64,000 nucleotides of DNA from Microcosmobacter sp040493455 (GCF_040493455.1 NZ_JANFDA010000009.1:1-64000), one strand, 5' to 3'; shown: positions 41,590 to 51,008, numbered from the stretch's first letter. Numbers and translations are program-made. Notes: generated by a model from the sequence alone, not told the origin.

Positions 41590-41905
41590 AGTCACCAAAC
41601 TTTTTAAAGCTATTGCTGATCCAACAAGGCGTGAAATTTTTCACGCTTTGGTGGTTGCAAGCACCGCATTATCAATTACACAGATTGCAAGCGATTTTGC
41701 GATGACAAGACAAGGCGTTACAAAGCATATAAAGACATTGGAGGATGCTGGACTGATCTACATCAATAATGTAGGTCGAGAACGCTTTTGCAATGCCGAT
41801 CCTAAACCCTTAAAAGAGGTTGATAAATGGTTACAGTCGTACTCTAAATTCTGGGATGATAAATTGGATAACCTAGAGAAGTTCTTAGGTCAAAAGCATA
41901 CCTAA
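41579..41905 (+). CDS. ArsR-family winged-helix regulator
   Basis: The 108-residue protein has the ArsR/HTH_5 pattern: FKAIADPTRREIFHAL, then the recognition helix region ITQIASDFAMTRQGVTKHIKTLEDAGLI and the wing VGRERFC. It lacks the cysteine metal sites of true arsenic sensors and belongs by pattern to the group that travels with AHSA1 genes. It probably represses its own operon through the palindromes at 41077-41134. Confidence 0.9.
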   Translation: MQDRVTKLFKAIADPTRREIFHALVVASTALSITQIASDFAMTRQGVTKHIKTLEDAGLIYINNVGRERFCNADPKPLKEVDKWLQSYSKFWDDKLDNLEKFLGQKHT

Positions 41906-41911
41906 TAGATT

Positions 41912-42346
41912 ATGGAAACAACTCAAGATTATACTATTTCAATACCTCTAGAAACTTCTAAGCAAGAATTATTTTCTGCATTAAATGAAAATCTTGGTCA
42001 ATGGTGGGGAACCATAAGTAATTCAAACTTTAAGGAAGGTGGTCGTTTTACTGTTACTTTTGAAAATGATTACTGGTGGACTTTTCAGATTTTAGAGTTT
42101 ACTCCAAATGAAGAATTGATCTGGAAATGTATTGATGGCGAACCAGATTTTAATAAAGAATGGATTGGTCATGTACTCCATTGGAGCATCATAGAGGTGA
42201 ATCATAAAACCGTCTTGAAATTTCATCAAGCAGGCTTAAATCCTACTGTAGATTGTTATGAAATCTGCTCGACAACTTGGGATCGTTTCTTGGTAAAAGA
42301 ACTAAAACAGTTTTTAGCTCAAAGAAATCTTCCTAAGCTCAATTGA
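41912..42346 (+). CDS. Second SRPBCC/AHSA1-domain protein
   Basis: The 144-residue protein again shows the SRPBCC outline: TISIPLETSKQELFSAL, W-W-G-x-I at about 31, GRFTVTFENDYWWTFQILEF and a C-terminal STTWDRFLVKELKQFL helix. It is only distantly similar to the first AHSA1 protein of the operon, so both may bind different ligands or form a mixed pair. It follows the ArsR gene after six bases. Its 3' end overlaps the convergent dnaE gene by eight bases. Confidence 0.85.
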   Translation: METTQDYTISIPLETSKQELFSALNENLGQWWGTISNSNFKEGGRFTVTFENDYWWTFQILEFTPNEELIWKCIDGEPDFNKEWIGHVLHWSIIEVNHKTVLKFHQAGLNPTVDCYEICSTTWDRFLVKELKQFLAQRNLPKLN

Positions 42347-45300
42347 GTTTATACATCACATCCTGCGCTTCTAATTCTGAAAGCAATTCTTGAGAGATTT
42401 TCACTTTTTGCTTTCGACTTGGCATTTGTAGTTTGATTTTTTCAGCGTTGTCATAGATTAAGAAATTAAGTGAACTATTTCCTTGATGCAATCTAAATAG
42501 GTCCTCTATTTGCGAAATCTTACTAGCTTCGAGATCATTAATATTTAATTGAATGGATAGTTTTTTAGCATAGGTATCCATTACATCGTGAAGCAATTGG
42601 AAGTTATTAAACTGTATTCTAGGATCACCTTTTTTTCCAGTATCTCTATTGACCCAGCCTTCTTTCACATAAGCTCTAACATATACAAAGGAATTCTGGA
42701 CTAAGAAATGTCTAAACTTCAAGTATTCTTCACCAAAAATCCTAAACTCAAAACTATCTGTATAATCTTCAACAGTAAATGCAGCCCAACCCTTTCCTTG
42801 CTTACTAATACGATGTTGAATGTCGGTCACAACGCCTCCAAAAGTCAGTTCTCTATTGACATAACTTTCTAAGTCATTGAATAGGGCTAATGATGCATTA
42901 CAGAAGGTTTTCATTTCAACTTTAAAATCATCTAAAGGATGTCCAGAAATATAAATTCCAACCACCTCTCTTTCTCTTGCTAGTTTCTCCATGGTTCCCC
43001 ATTCTTCACAAGGCGGAACTTGTGGTTCTGGAATTTGAACTTCACTAGCATTTCCGAATAAACTTACTTGAGCAGAATTTTCGTTTTCCTGATATTTATT
43101 TCCATACCTGATAGCCTTCTCTAAAAACGTAATACCATCACCTTCATCACTAAAATATTGCGCGCGATGGGTATTCGAAAAACAATCGAACCCTCCTGCA
43201 TTTGCCAAACCTTCAAATGATTTCTTGTTAGCAGCTCTTAAGTCTACACGTTTTGCCAAATCGAAAATAGACTTATAATGCCCATCTTCTTTTCTGTTTT
43301 GGACAATGGTTTTTACTGCACCATGACCAACCCCTTTTATCGCTCCCATTCCGAAGCGTACCGCATTATCTTGATTTACGGAAAACTTGTAATAACTCTC
43401 ATTGACATCTGGTCCTAGCACATTCAATTTCATTCGCTTGCATTCTTCCATAAAGAAAGTGACTTGCTTAATGTCATTCATATTATTAGACAATACAGCA
43501 GCCATATATTCTGCTGGATAGTGCGCCTTTAAATATGCTGTTTGATAGGCAATCCAAGCATAACAGGTAGAGTGAGATTTGTTGAAGGCGTAACTTGCAA
43601 AGGCTTCCCAATCTTTCCAGATTTTTTCGAGCTTGTCTTTATCCATGCCTTTAGCGGCTGCCTGATCAATAAACTTAGGCTTCATCTTATCCAAGACAGC
43701 TTTTTGCTTTTTACCCATGGCTTTACGAAGTACATCGGCTTCACCTTTAGTAAAATTTGCAAGCTTTTGAGACAGTAACATCACCTGCTCTTGGTAAACG
43801 GTAATCCCGTACGTTTCCTTGAGATATTCCTCCATTTCTGGCAAATCGTAGTTAATCTCTTCATCACCATGCTTCCTTCTAATAAAACTTGGAATATATT
43901 CCATTGGTCCTGGACGATACAAGGCATTCATGGCAATAAGGTCATCAAAAACTGTTGGCTTCAAATCCTTCATGTGCTTTTGCATCCCAGGAGATTCGTA
44001 CTGAAATATTCCTACGGTTTCTCCTCGTTGGAACAACTCGTATGTTTTTTCATCATCTAGAGGGAAATTCTCAGGGTCTAATTCTACACCATGCTTGGCT
44101 TTTACAATCTTCACGGTGTCTTTGATTAGCGTCAATGTTTTCAAGCCCAAGAAATCCATCTTAAGGAGTCCTGCACTCTCTACAACAGAGTTGTCGAATT
44201 GTGTGACGTATAAGTCAGAATCTTTTGCTGTTGCAATAGGCACAAAATTGGTGATATCATCTGGTGTGATGATAACTCCACATGCATGAATTCCTGTATT
44301 TCTAACTGACCCTTCTAATACTCTCGCCTGATTTACAGTTTCTGCTTCTAGATCTTCACCTTCGGAAATATTGAGTAATTGATTGACTTTTTCTAATTCT
44401 TCGGATCGGAATTTTTTAGCCAGATCTTTTTCATTCACACCAAAAATCTTTCCAAGCTTAGACATATTAGGAATTAGCTTAGCAATCCTATCTGCGTCTC
44501 CTAAAGGCAGGTCTAGTACTCTGGCCGTATCTCGTATGGAAGACTTTGCAGCCATGGTTCCATAGGTAATAATCTGAGCTACTTGGTTGGCGCCATATTT
44601 ATTAATTACATAGTCCATTACGCGCCCACGTCCTTCATCATCAAAATCAATATCAATATCTGGCATACTGATACGATCTGGATTAAGGAAACGCTCAAAA
44701 AGTAAGTCGTACTTAATTGGGTCTATATTTGTAATCCAGAGACAGTATGCAACTACAGACCCAGCGGCAGAACCTCTACCTGGCCCGACAGATACATCCA
44801 TATTTCTGGCTTCTCTAATGAAATCTTCCACAATTAAGAAATAGCCTGGGTAGCCTGTATTCTCAATTGTAGCCAACTCGAAATCGAGACGTTCTTTGAT
44901 TGTATCTGTTAATTCTCCATAACGTTTCTTGGCGCCTTCGTAAGTGAGATGTCTCAAATAAGCATTTTCGCCTCGTTTACCTCCATCGATATTATCGTCT
45001 TCATCTTGAAACTCTTCAGGAATATCAAATTTTGGAAGTAATACATCTCTTGCTAGCTCGAATGCTTCAATCTTGTCAATGATTTCCTGAATATTTGTAA
45101 TTGCTTCAGGCATATCCTTAAACAAGGATTTCATATCGTCTTGCGACTTGAAATAGTATTCCTGATTTGGTAATCCATAGCGGTAACCTCGTCCTCTACC
45201 TATTGGAGTAGCTTGTTTTTCTCCATCTTTCACACACAACAAAATATCGTGCGCATTAGCATCTTCTTGCTCTGCATAATAGGTGTTATTGGTAGCGACA

Positions 45301-46724
45301 AGCTTTACATTGTGTTTTTTAGAGAACTCTATTAAAACCTGATTGACACGTGTTTCATCTTCTTGATTGTGTCGCATAAGTTCTATATACAAGTCATCTC
45401 CAAATTGCTCTTTCCACCAAAGGAGCGCTTCTTCTGCTTGTTTTTCACCAACATTCAAGACTTTGCTAGGCACCTCACCATAAAGGTTTCCTGTAAGTAC
45501 AATAATATCTTCCTTATGTTTCTGAATGATATCCTTGTCTATTCTTGGTACATAGTAAAACCCTTCTGTAAATGCACTAGAGGATAGCTTTGCTAAATTG
45601 TGGTATCCATTTTTATTCTTTGCTAGCAAAACGATTTGATAGCCATTGTCTTTACGTGTCTTATCTAAGCGGTTTTCACAAACAAAAAACTCACAACCAA
45701 TAATCGGCTTTATTGTATTGCCTTGCTTTTCTTCTCCGTTTTCTTCTGCTTCTGCGTGTTGTGCTTTTACACTTTTATTGTGTCCAGATATCGCCTGAAC
45801 AAAATGAAAAGCTCCCATCATATTCCCATGATCTGTCAATGCTACTGCAGGCATGTTATGTTTAGCTGCAGAGCTAACTAAATCCTTTACACTGATAGTA
45901 GACTGTAAAATTGAAAACTGCGAATGATTGTGTAAATGTGCAAATTGTGCATGCTCTAGGTCAGCAATATTCTGCTGTATATCTTCTGAAGATATATCTT
46001 GTTTTTGCTGTTGTTGAAGTCGCTCATTAATCTTTGCACTTTCTCGTTTGAGATTGATGTGCTTAAGACCAATTAATTCTATAGGCTGAGGATTAACCTC
46101 TGAGAAATTTTTGAAATAATCTGGCTGAACATCTAGCTGTTCTTCAGTGTATTCTCTAAGGCGAATAAGCTCAAAAAAGCAACGTGTCGTTGCTTCCACA
46201 TCTGCTGTCGCATTGTGTGCTTCGGCAAATGGTTGATCGAATAAGAATTCGTGTAATTCTGTAAGTGTTGGTAGTTTGAATTTTCCTCCTCTTCCTCCTG
46301 GGATTTTACATAACTCTGCTGTATGCTCTGTACAGGTATCTAATACTGGTAAATCTTGAAGGTTGTTATCTACTCCATATCTATGAAACTCACAGCCCAT
46401 GATATTAACATCAAATCCTACGTTTTGTCCGACAATAAATTTAGCTTTCGCTAAAACCTCGTTAAACTTCTCCAGAACTTCATCGAATGTAGCACCTTGT
46501 TCTTTTGCTAATTCTGTTGAAATGCCATGTACTTTTTCAGCATCGTACGGAATGTTGAAACCATCTGGTTGAATCAAATAGTCTTGATGCTCGATACAAT
46601 TACCCATGGCATCATGCAATTGCCATGCAATCTGAACTGCTCTAGGCCAGTTATCAGTGTCTGTTATCGGTGCATCCCAACGCTTTGGTAATCCAGTTGT
46701 TTCTGTATCAAAAATTAAGTACAT
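42339..46724 (-). CDS. dnaE: DNA polymerase III alpha subunit with N-terminal proofreading exonuclease
   Basis: The 1461-residue protein is about 300 residues longer than E. coli DnaE. The extra N-terminus is a DEDDh exonuclease: FDTETTGLP (Asp6, Glu8), GQNVGFDVNIM and HNATADVEATTRC. A PHP domain follows (from about 260: FAHLHNHSQFS, ALTDHGNMMG), then the C-family polymerase with PDIDIDFDD and GPGRGSAAGS, helix-hairpin-helix and OB-fold regions near the end. This is the replicative polymerase carrying its own proofreading, as known in some Bacteroidota, which would make a separate DnaQ unnecessary. It is transcribed alone. Confidence 0.96.
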   Translation of the reverse strand: MYLIFDTETTGLPKRWDAPITDTDNWPRAVQIAWQLHDAMGNCIEHQDYLIQPDGFNIPYDAEKVHGISTELAKEQGATFDEVLEKFNEVLAKAKFIVGQNVGFDVNIMGCEFHRYGVDNNLQDLPVLDTCTEHTAELCKIPGGRGGKFKLPTLTELHEFLFDQPFAEAHNATADVEATTRCFFELIRLREYTEEQLDVQPDYFKNFSEVNPQPIELIGLKHINLKRESAKINERLQQQQKQDISSEDIQQNIADLEHAQFAHLHNHSQFSILQSTISVKDLVSSAAKHNMPAVALTDHGNMMGAFHFVQAISGHNKSVKAQHAEAEENGEEKQGNTIKPIIGCEFFVCENRLDKTRKDNGYQIVLLAKNKNGYHNLAKLSSSAFTEGFYYVPRIDKDIIQKHKEDIIVLTGNLYGEVPSKVLNVGEKQAEEALLWWKEQFGDDLYIELMRHNQEDETRVNQVLIEFSKKHNVKLVATNNTYYAEQEDANAHDILLCVKDGEKQATPIGRGRGYRYGLPNQEYYFKSQDDMKSLFKDMPEAITNIQEIIDKIEAFELARDVLLPKFDIPEEFQDEDDNIDGGKRGENAYLRHLTYEGAKKRYGELTDTIKERLDFELATIENTGYPGYFLIVEDFIREARNMDVSVGPGRGSAAGSVVAYCLWITNIDPIKYDLLFERFLNPDRISMPDIDIDFDDEGRGRVMDYVINKYGANQVAQIITYGTMAAKSSIRDTARVLDLPLGDADRIAKLIPNMSKLGKIFGVNEKDLAKKFRSEELEKVNQLLNISEGEDLEAETVNQARVLEGSVRNTGIHACGVIITPDDITNFVPIATAKDSDLYVTQFDNSVVESAGLLKMDFLGLKTLTLIKDTVKIVKAKHGVELDPENFPLDDEKTYELFQRGETVGIFQYESPGMQKHMKDLKPTVFDDLIAMNALYRPGPMEYIPSFIRRKHGDEEINYDLPEMEEYLKETYGITVYQEQVMLLSQKLANFTKGEADVLRKAMGKKQKAVLDKMKPKFIDQAAAKGMDKDKLEKIWKDWEAFASYAFNKSHSTCYAWIAYQTAYLKAHYPAEYMAAVLSNNMNDIKQVTFFMEECKRMKLNVLGPDVNESYYKFSVNQDNAVRFGMGAIKGVGHGAVKTIVQNRKEDGHYKSIFDLAKRVDLRAANKKSFEGLANAGGFDCFSNTHRAQYFSDEGDGITFLEKAIRYGNKYQENENSAQVSLFGNASEVQIPEPQVPPCEEWGTMEKLAREREVVGIYISGHPLDDFKVEMKTFCNASLALFNDLESYVNRELTFGGVVTDIQHRISKQGKGWAAFTVEDYTDSFEFRIFGEEYLKFRHFLVQNSFVYVRAYVKEGWVNRDTGKKGDPRIQFNNFQLLHDVMDTYAKKLSIQLNINDLEASKISQIEDLFRLHQGNSSLNFLIYDNAEKIKLQMPSRKQKVKISQELLSELEAQDVMYKLN

Positions 46725-46812
46725 AGAATTGTTTTGATGTAAAAAATCAGAACTTTAAAAATAAGAAATCTATAAGGTTTTAGAAGTAAAAGTTATAAAC
46801 AGTTGTAAACAA

Positions 46813-46838
46813 AAAAGCAACCTGAGTTGGTTGCTTTT
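46813..46838 (-). terminator. Terminator of the lipoprotein pair
   Basis: AAAAGCAACC and GGTTGCTTTT pair around TGAGTT; on the minus strand six Ts follow. It ends the transcript of the genes at 46863-48889 and precedes dnaE. Confidence 0.88.
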
Positions 46839-46862
46839 GCATGTTATCATTCTTGCTTATTG

Positions 46863-48167
46863 TTAGGCCTGTAAATAGTCTGGAACACCATTTATATCCG
46901 TGTCAACAGCATCTGCAGGGTCACCATCTCCATCTGGATCTGGATTTTCATCTATTGTAAGAATTCCATCTTCATCATCGTCACTGTCTAAATAATCCAT
47001 TGTACCGTCTCCGTCTGTGTCTCCAGTTTCAAAATTAGAGCGAATACCATCTCCATCATCATCATTATCCAAATAATCTACATCCATATCGCCATCTGTA
47101 TCAATTGGATTTCCTTCAGCATCTTTTGCTTCGTCTATAGTTAATACACCATCTCCATCATCGTCATCATCTAAATAGTTTGGTATTCCGTCACCATCGA
47201 CATCATCGTTTTCTAAATCACCATCACCATTAAAGTCTTCAAAAACATTTGGCACGCCATCGGCATCGGCATCTCCACAATCTAGCGAATCTATCACTGC
47301 TTGTATTGATCCATCATCATCACCACAGAATTCAATCTGTTCATTGAGATAAAGCATATAGTTATTACATGCTGCAACATAAGTTCCTATTGTAGCTGTA
47401 TTGAATGCTGACTCTGCTGTATTTCTGTTGTTTGTTGCCATTTCGCATGAAATGGTACAATCTCCAAGCGCATCTATTCTATCTTGAATGTCTCCACTAA
47501 TATCGCCACAATACGACATTTGAGTTTCTAAAGCTGCTTTATATGCCATACAAGCTACTTCAAAAGCATCGCTATCGACGTATTCTAATTCTGGAGCAAA
47601 GGTTGCTTGGTAAGCTGTAAGTGCAACCATGGCATCTGCTTCGGTATCATCACACGTTATTGGATTAGATGGAATCGTTCCTATTATTGGGACTCTAAAA
47701 AATACGCCTTCGTTAAACCCAACTGAGTTAGTTCCTGATGCATTAAAGGCTATGAAGTTAAATCTTCCCGTTAGGGTATTATTTACAACATCTATTTCAT
47801 CAATATGCATTTCACCATAATCAGGATTTACTGGATTACTTGGATCAGTAATTGGCCCGGGGTTATTCACTGATGAAAACTCATTTCCTGAAGCATCTCT
47901 ATATTCTGCTCTAATTGAGGGAACATCTCCAAAAATATAAGTCCCTTCTGCAACTGTTGGTACTATTAATTTAACTTCTTCTGAAGCTATTCCACCAGAA
48001 ACGGTTAAGAATCCATTTCCATCAATTGTTGCACTGAAGAAATCAGCTCTCCAAACGGTGTTATAGTCTCTATTAGCTTGAAAGGCTGGGGTATTAAACT
48101 CCACATCATCACCGCAGCTTAAAATAGTAATACAAGCTAACAGCAATAAAGTAATTTTCTTTTTCAT
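46863..48167 (-). CDS. Lipoprotein with DUF6252-like domain, Cys modules and calcium-binding TSP3 repeats
   Basis: The 434-residue lipoprotein (Cys18, TILSCGDD) has an N-terminal beta domain (about 25-165) shared with its upstream neighbour, two Cys modules of about 65 residues (about 171-300: each with C, C-x-x-Y, CGD-x-x-G-x-I and L-x-D-C), and a C-terminal row of thrombospondin-type-3 calcium repeats (D-x-D-G-D-G-x-x-x, about 302-430). It is probably surface-exposed and calcium-stiffened. It forms a tandem pair with 48200-48889, 32 bp apart. Function is not known. Confidence 0.8.
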   Translation of the reverse strand: MKKKITLLLLACITILSCGDDVEFNTPAFQANRDYNTVWRADFFSATIDGNGFLTVSGGIASEEVKLIVPTVAEGTYIFGDVPSIRAEYRDASGNEFSSVNNPGPITDPSNPVNPDYGEMHIDEIDVVNNTLTGRFNFIAFNASGTNSVGFNEGVFFRVPIIGTIPSNPITCDDTEADAMVALTAYQATFAPELEYVDSDAFEVACMAYKAALETQMSYCGDISGDIQDRIDALGDCTISCEMATNNRNTAESAFNTATIGTYVAACNNYMLYLNEQIEFCGDDDGSIQAVIDSLDCGDADADGVPNVFEDFNGDGDLENDDVDGDGIPNYLDDDDDGDGVLTIDEAKDAEGNPIDTDGDMDVDYLDNDDDGDGIRSNFETGDTDGDGTMDYLDSDDDEDGILTIDENPDPDGDGDPADAVDTDINGVPDYLQA

Positions 48168-48199
48168 TTATTTTTTTGAATCTAAAAAGCAGCAGTAAT

Positions 48200-48889
48200 C
48201 TACAAACAATCTCCTAATCCTGCTAATAAAGTCTGCAAATCGCCATTTTCATCGCCACAAGCATCTATACTTTCTTGTAACGCTACTTTATAATTATTGC
48301 ATACTTCAGGATATTCAGGAGAACCTGTATCTGTATTATTGAATTCTTGCTCAGCAAAAAGTAATGCCTGAGTTGCTTGTAAACAGGTATTTTGATTTCC
48401 AATAGCAACCAAACCTCCTATTAGAGGAACTCTGTAAAAGTTTCCTTCATTGAAATTAACCGTTTTCAACCCATCACTTGTATAGGCATGAAACCAAAAT
48501 GTTCCTGTAATTCTTTTTGGATCTACAGAGTCATCAACAAAATCTACAATAATTTGACCTTCGGCAGGATAAAGTGATAAGGTTTCGTGAGGATCATTGG
48601 CCGTAGAATAAACGACACCTTGTGCATCTCTGAATATAGCAACACTGGCACTTGCTGATCCTAGCTCATAAGTTCCAGCTATATCATTAGATGTTACTAA
48701 TTGCAAGACTTCGGTACCGCTACCACCTTCAAAAATAAAACCTCCAAAATCTATGTCGGCTGCATAATATGTAGCTCTCCACAACTCCCCATTTCTATTC
48801 CCTTCAATCGAAGGTGTATTGAATACCACATCATCACCACAACCAAGGAGCATTGTGAAGGTCACTAACAGGATTGATATTTTCTTCAT
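48200..48889 (-). CDS. Lipoprotein paralogue with one Cys module
   Basis: Using the ATG at 48889 gives 229 residues with a lipobox at TMLLGCGDD; a longer frame from 48943 would hide the signal. The N-terminal domain repeats the neighbour's plan (CGDDVVFNTPS, LWRATYYAADIDFGGF, AGTYELG, GNFYRVPLIG) and the C-terminus has one copy of the Cys module (TCLQATQAL ... CNNYKVAL ... CGDENGDLQ ... LGDCL), but no TSP3 repeats. The two genes clearly arose by duplication. It is the first gene of the pair's transcript. Confidence 0.78.
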   Translation of the reverse strand: MKKISILLVTFTMLLGCGDDVVFNTPSIEGNRNGELWRATYYAADIDFGGFIFEGGSGTEVLQLVTSNDIAGTYELGSASASVAIFRDAQGVVYSTANDPHETLSLYPAEGQIIVDFVDDSVDPKRITGTFWFHAYTSDGLKTVNFNEGNFYRVPLIGGLVAIGNQNTCLQATQALLFAEQEFNNTDTGSPEYPEVCNNYKVALQESIDACGDENGDLQTLLAGLGDCL

Positions 48890-49054
48890 CTCTAATTGAG
48901 TTAGGGCAAAATTTATTTGGTCGATTTGGGCTAAGGGCTTCAAATCTACATAATAATTTCTACATAAAGAAACGTTTAAGTCTTTGTTAAATTATGCACG
49001 CCTAATATTATCTATAAACCTTTAGTTTTTAAGGCTTAAATTAAAAAAAAGTAT

Positions 49055-49094
49055 TACATTTGCGCACTTATTAATAATCGAGGTCGTGTACCTC
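49055..49094 (+). promoter_or_regulatory. rpsP promoter and short leader hairpin
   Basis: TACATTTG (49055-49062) is an exact -7 element; transcription would start near 49069. A GAGGT-CGTGT-ACCTC hairpin (49080-49094) then stands about 14 bp before the start codon and could block or time ribosome access. No TTG is seen at -33. Confidence 0.5.
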
Positions 49095-49108
49095 ACTAAT
49101 TAATTTAT

Positions 49109-49606
49109 ATGTCAGTTAAAATTAGATTACAAAGACACGGAAAAAAAGGGAAGCCTTTTTACTGGATTGTTGCCGCTGATGCGCGTGCAAAAAGAGATGG
49201 TAAGTACTTAGAAAAATTAGGTATTTACAACCCTAACACTAACCCTGCAACTATCGATCTTAATATTGATGGTGCTGTACAATGGTTACAAAATGGAGCA
49301 CAACCTACAGATACTGCTAGAGCTATCTTATCTTACAAAGGTGCTTTATTAAAGAATCATTTAGCTGGTGGTGTGAAAAAAGGTGCTTTAACAGAAGAGC
49401 AAGCTGAACAAAAGTTCAATACTTGGTTAGATGAAAAAGCGTCAAAAATCCAAGCAAAAGCTGATGGTTTATCAAAAGCTGCTGCTGAAGCTAAAGCTAA
49501 AGCTCTTGAAGCTGAAAAAGCGGTTAGCGATGCAAGAGTTGCTGTTGAAGAGCCAGAAGTTGAAGAAGTTGCTGAAGAGGCTACTGCTTCTAACGAAGAA
49601 GAATAA
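49109..49606 (+). CDS. rpsP: 30S ribosomal protein S16
   Basis: Residues 1-80 are S16 itself (SVKIRLQRHGKKGKPFYWIVAADARAKRDGKYLEKLGIYNP). The remaining ~85 residues are an Ala/Lys/Glu-rich low-complexity tail ending in acidic residues, giving 165 residues against about 80-90 in E. coli; long tails of this kind are known in Bacteroidota S16. It assembles early into the 30S body. rimM follows after a hairpin, reproducing the common rpsP-rimM order. Confidence 0.97.
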   Translation: MSVKIRLQRHGKKGKPFYWIVAADARAKRDGKYLEKLGIYNPNTNPATIDLNIDGAVQWLQNGAQPTDTARAILSYKGALLKNHLAGGVKKGALTEEQAEQKFNTWLDEKASKIQAKADGLSKAAAEAKAKALEAEKAVSDARVAVEEPEVEEVAEEATASNEEE

Positions 49607-49627
49607 AAAATTAATTTTTATACTTTT

Positions 49628-49657
49628 AAAACCTGACGTTAATTGTCAGGTTTTTTT
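49628..49657 (+). terminator. Terminator-like hairpin between rpsP and rimM
   Basis: AAAACCTGAC and GTCAGGTTTT pair around GTTAATT and are followed by more Ts. The last T lies 7 bp before the rimM ATG, so it is either a partial terminator lowering rimM relative to rpsP or the full end of the rpsP mRNA, and it would also cover the rimM ribosome-binding region. Confidence 0.75.
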
Positions 49658-49663
49658 GTTTTT

Positions 49664-50191
49664 ATGAGGAAAGAAGATTGTTTTTATCTCGGTAAGATTG
49701 TAAAAAAATACAGTTTTAAAGGTGAAGTTTTGGTAAAGCTAGATACAGATGAGCCAGAACTTTATGAAAATATCGATGCTATTTTTATAGATCTTAGAGG
49801 AAGTTTGGTTCCTTTCTTTATTGAAGATTCTCAATTACATAAATCTGATTTGCTGCGCTTAAAGTTTGAAGATATTACTTCAGAAAAAGATGCAGATGCC
49901 ATACTGAAGAGTGATCTATACCTTCCATTAGAGTTGTTACCCAAGCTTGAAGGCAATAAATTTTACTTTCATGAAGTCATCGGGTTTTCTATGGTCGATA
50001 AATCTTTTGGAAACATTGGAATTATAAAAAGCATAAATGATTCCACAGCTCAAGCACTTTTTGAAGTCGATAGGGATGGTATTGAATTATTGATCCCAAT
50101 GAATGATGAGTTTATTGTTGAAGTCAATAGAGAGACTAAAACCATTACTGTAGATACTCCGGAAGGATTGATTGATCTTTATCTTGAATAA
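49664..50191 (+). CDS. rimM: Ribosome maturation factor RimM
   Basis: The ATG at 49664 gives 175 residues starting MRKEDCFYLGKIVKKYSFKGEVLVKLDTD, the standard RimM opening; an earlier in-frame ATG at 49643 lies inside the hairpin and is rejected. The N-terminal RimM beta-barrel is followed by a PRC-barrel (from about 95: FYFHEVIGFSMVD, LIPMNDEFI, PEGLIDLY). RimM helps S19 and the 30S head to assemble. Confidence 0.95.
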   Translation: MRKEDCFYLGKIVKKYSFKGEVLVKLDTDEPELYENIDAIFIDLRGSLVPFFIEDSQLHKSDLLRLKFEDITSEKDADAILKSDLYLPLELLPKLEGNKFYFHEVIGFSMVDKSFGNIGIIKSINDSTAQALFEVDRDGIELLIPMNDEFIVEVNRETKTITVDTPEGLIDLYLE

Positions 50192-50200
50192 TGAACACTA

Positions 50201-50230
50201 ACAAGATTCTTCGCTTCGCTCTGAATGACA
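50201..50230. repeat. Intergenic repeat-like element
   Basis: AGATTCTTCGCTTCGCTCTGAATGACA between rimM and the methyltransferase gene resembles a repeat of the form ATTCTTCGCTxCGCTCAGAATGACA that I have seen between genes in many bacterial genomes. Its GC-rich core stands out here. It is named only by resemblance. Confidence 0.35.
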
Positions 50231-50257
50231 GTTTTAATTTAATCTATTGGAATTTAC

Positions 50258-50968
50258 GTGAGTGCATTTAAGTTTAAACAATTTACAGTCGAACAAGACC
50301 GATGTGCCATGAAAATTGGTACAGATGGTGTACTCCTTGGTGCATGGACTAGTGTTGAGAAAAATCCATTTTCTGTATTAGATATTGGAGCTGGCACAGG
50401 TGTTCTTAGTTTAATGTTAGCGCAACGCAGTTTTGCAGAACTCATAGATGCTATAGAAATAGATGCTGATGCTTATGAACAGTGTACCGATAACTTTGAA
50501 AACTCTCCATGGAATGATCGGTTGTTTTGCTATCATGCCTCATTAGAAGAATTTACGGAAGAAATTGATGATAAATACGACCTCATCATCTCTAACCCTC
50601 CTTTTTATTCCGAAGACTATAAAACTGAAGATTCATCAAGGGATTTGGCACGATTTGCTGATGCACTGCCTTTTGAAGAGCTATTGAGTTGCGCTTCAAA
50701 ATTACTGTCTCCAGAAGGTACTTTCTCTGTAATCATTCCTTTTAAAGAAGAGCCTTCTTTTCTAAGTAAAGCATTAGAATATGGATTATATCCTTCAAGG
50801 ATACTACATGTTAAAGGAAATCCAGATTCAAGTTTCAAAAGAAGTCTAATAGAGTTTTCACGTTATCAAGCTACTACTGAAATTTCAGAATTAACCATTG
50901 AAATTTCAAGGCACAATTACACAGAAGTCTACAAGGAATTAACCAAGGATTTCTACCTCAAAATGTAA
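50258..50968 (+). CDS. tRNA1(Val) A37 N6-methyltransferase-like (TrmN6/YfiC)
   Basis: The 236-residue methyltransferase starts at GTG (50258) with FKFKQFTVEQDRCAMKIGTDGVLLGAW, the typical YfiC/TrmN6 opening; the SAM loop VLDIGAGTGVLSLML and the catalytic NPPFY (with N6-adenine specificity) are present. The family methylates A37 of tRNA(Val). No ATG is available upstream in frame. Its 3' end is close to the promoter of the acyl-CoA dehydrogenase gene. Confidence 0.88.
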   Translation: MSAFKFKQFTVEQDRCAMKIGTDGVLLGAWTSVEKNPFSVLDIGAGTGVLSLMLAQRSFAELIDAIEIDADAYEQCTDNFENSPWNDRLFCYHASLEEFTEEIDDKYDLIISNPPFYSEDYKTEDSSRDLARFADALPFEELLSCASKLLSPEGTFSVIIPFKEEPSFLSKALEYGLYPSRILHVKGNPDSSFKRSLIEFSRYQATTEISELTIEISRHNYTEVYKELTKDFYLKM

Positions 50969-50977
50969 GCCTTAAAA

Positions 50978-51008
50978 TTGCTCGCTGAAAACGTTTTCGT
51001 TACATTTG
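50978..51008 (+). promoter_or_regulatory. Consensus promoter of the acyl-CoA dehydrogenase gene
   Basis: TTG (50978-50980), 20 bp, TACATTTG (51001-51008): both halves of the Bacteroidota housekeeping promoter with normal spacing, 21 bp before the ATG at 51030. Confidence 0.75.

Noticed and set aside
49431..49667. Leu/Lys-rich 78-residue frame overlapping rpsP
   Set aside because: It is an alternate frame of the Ala/Lys/Glu-rich S16 tail and runs through the terminator hairpin.
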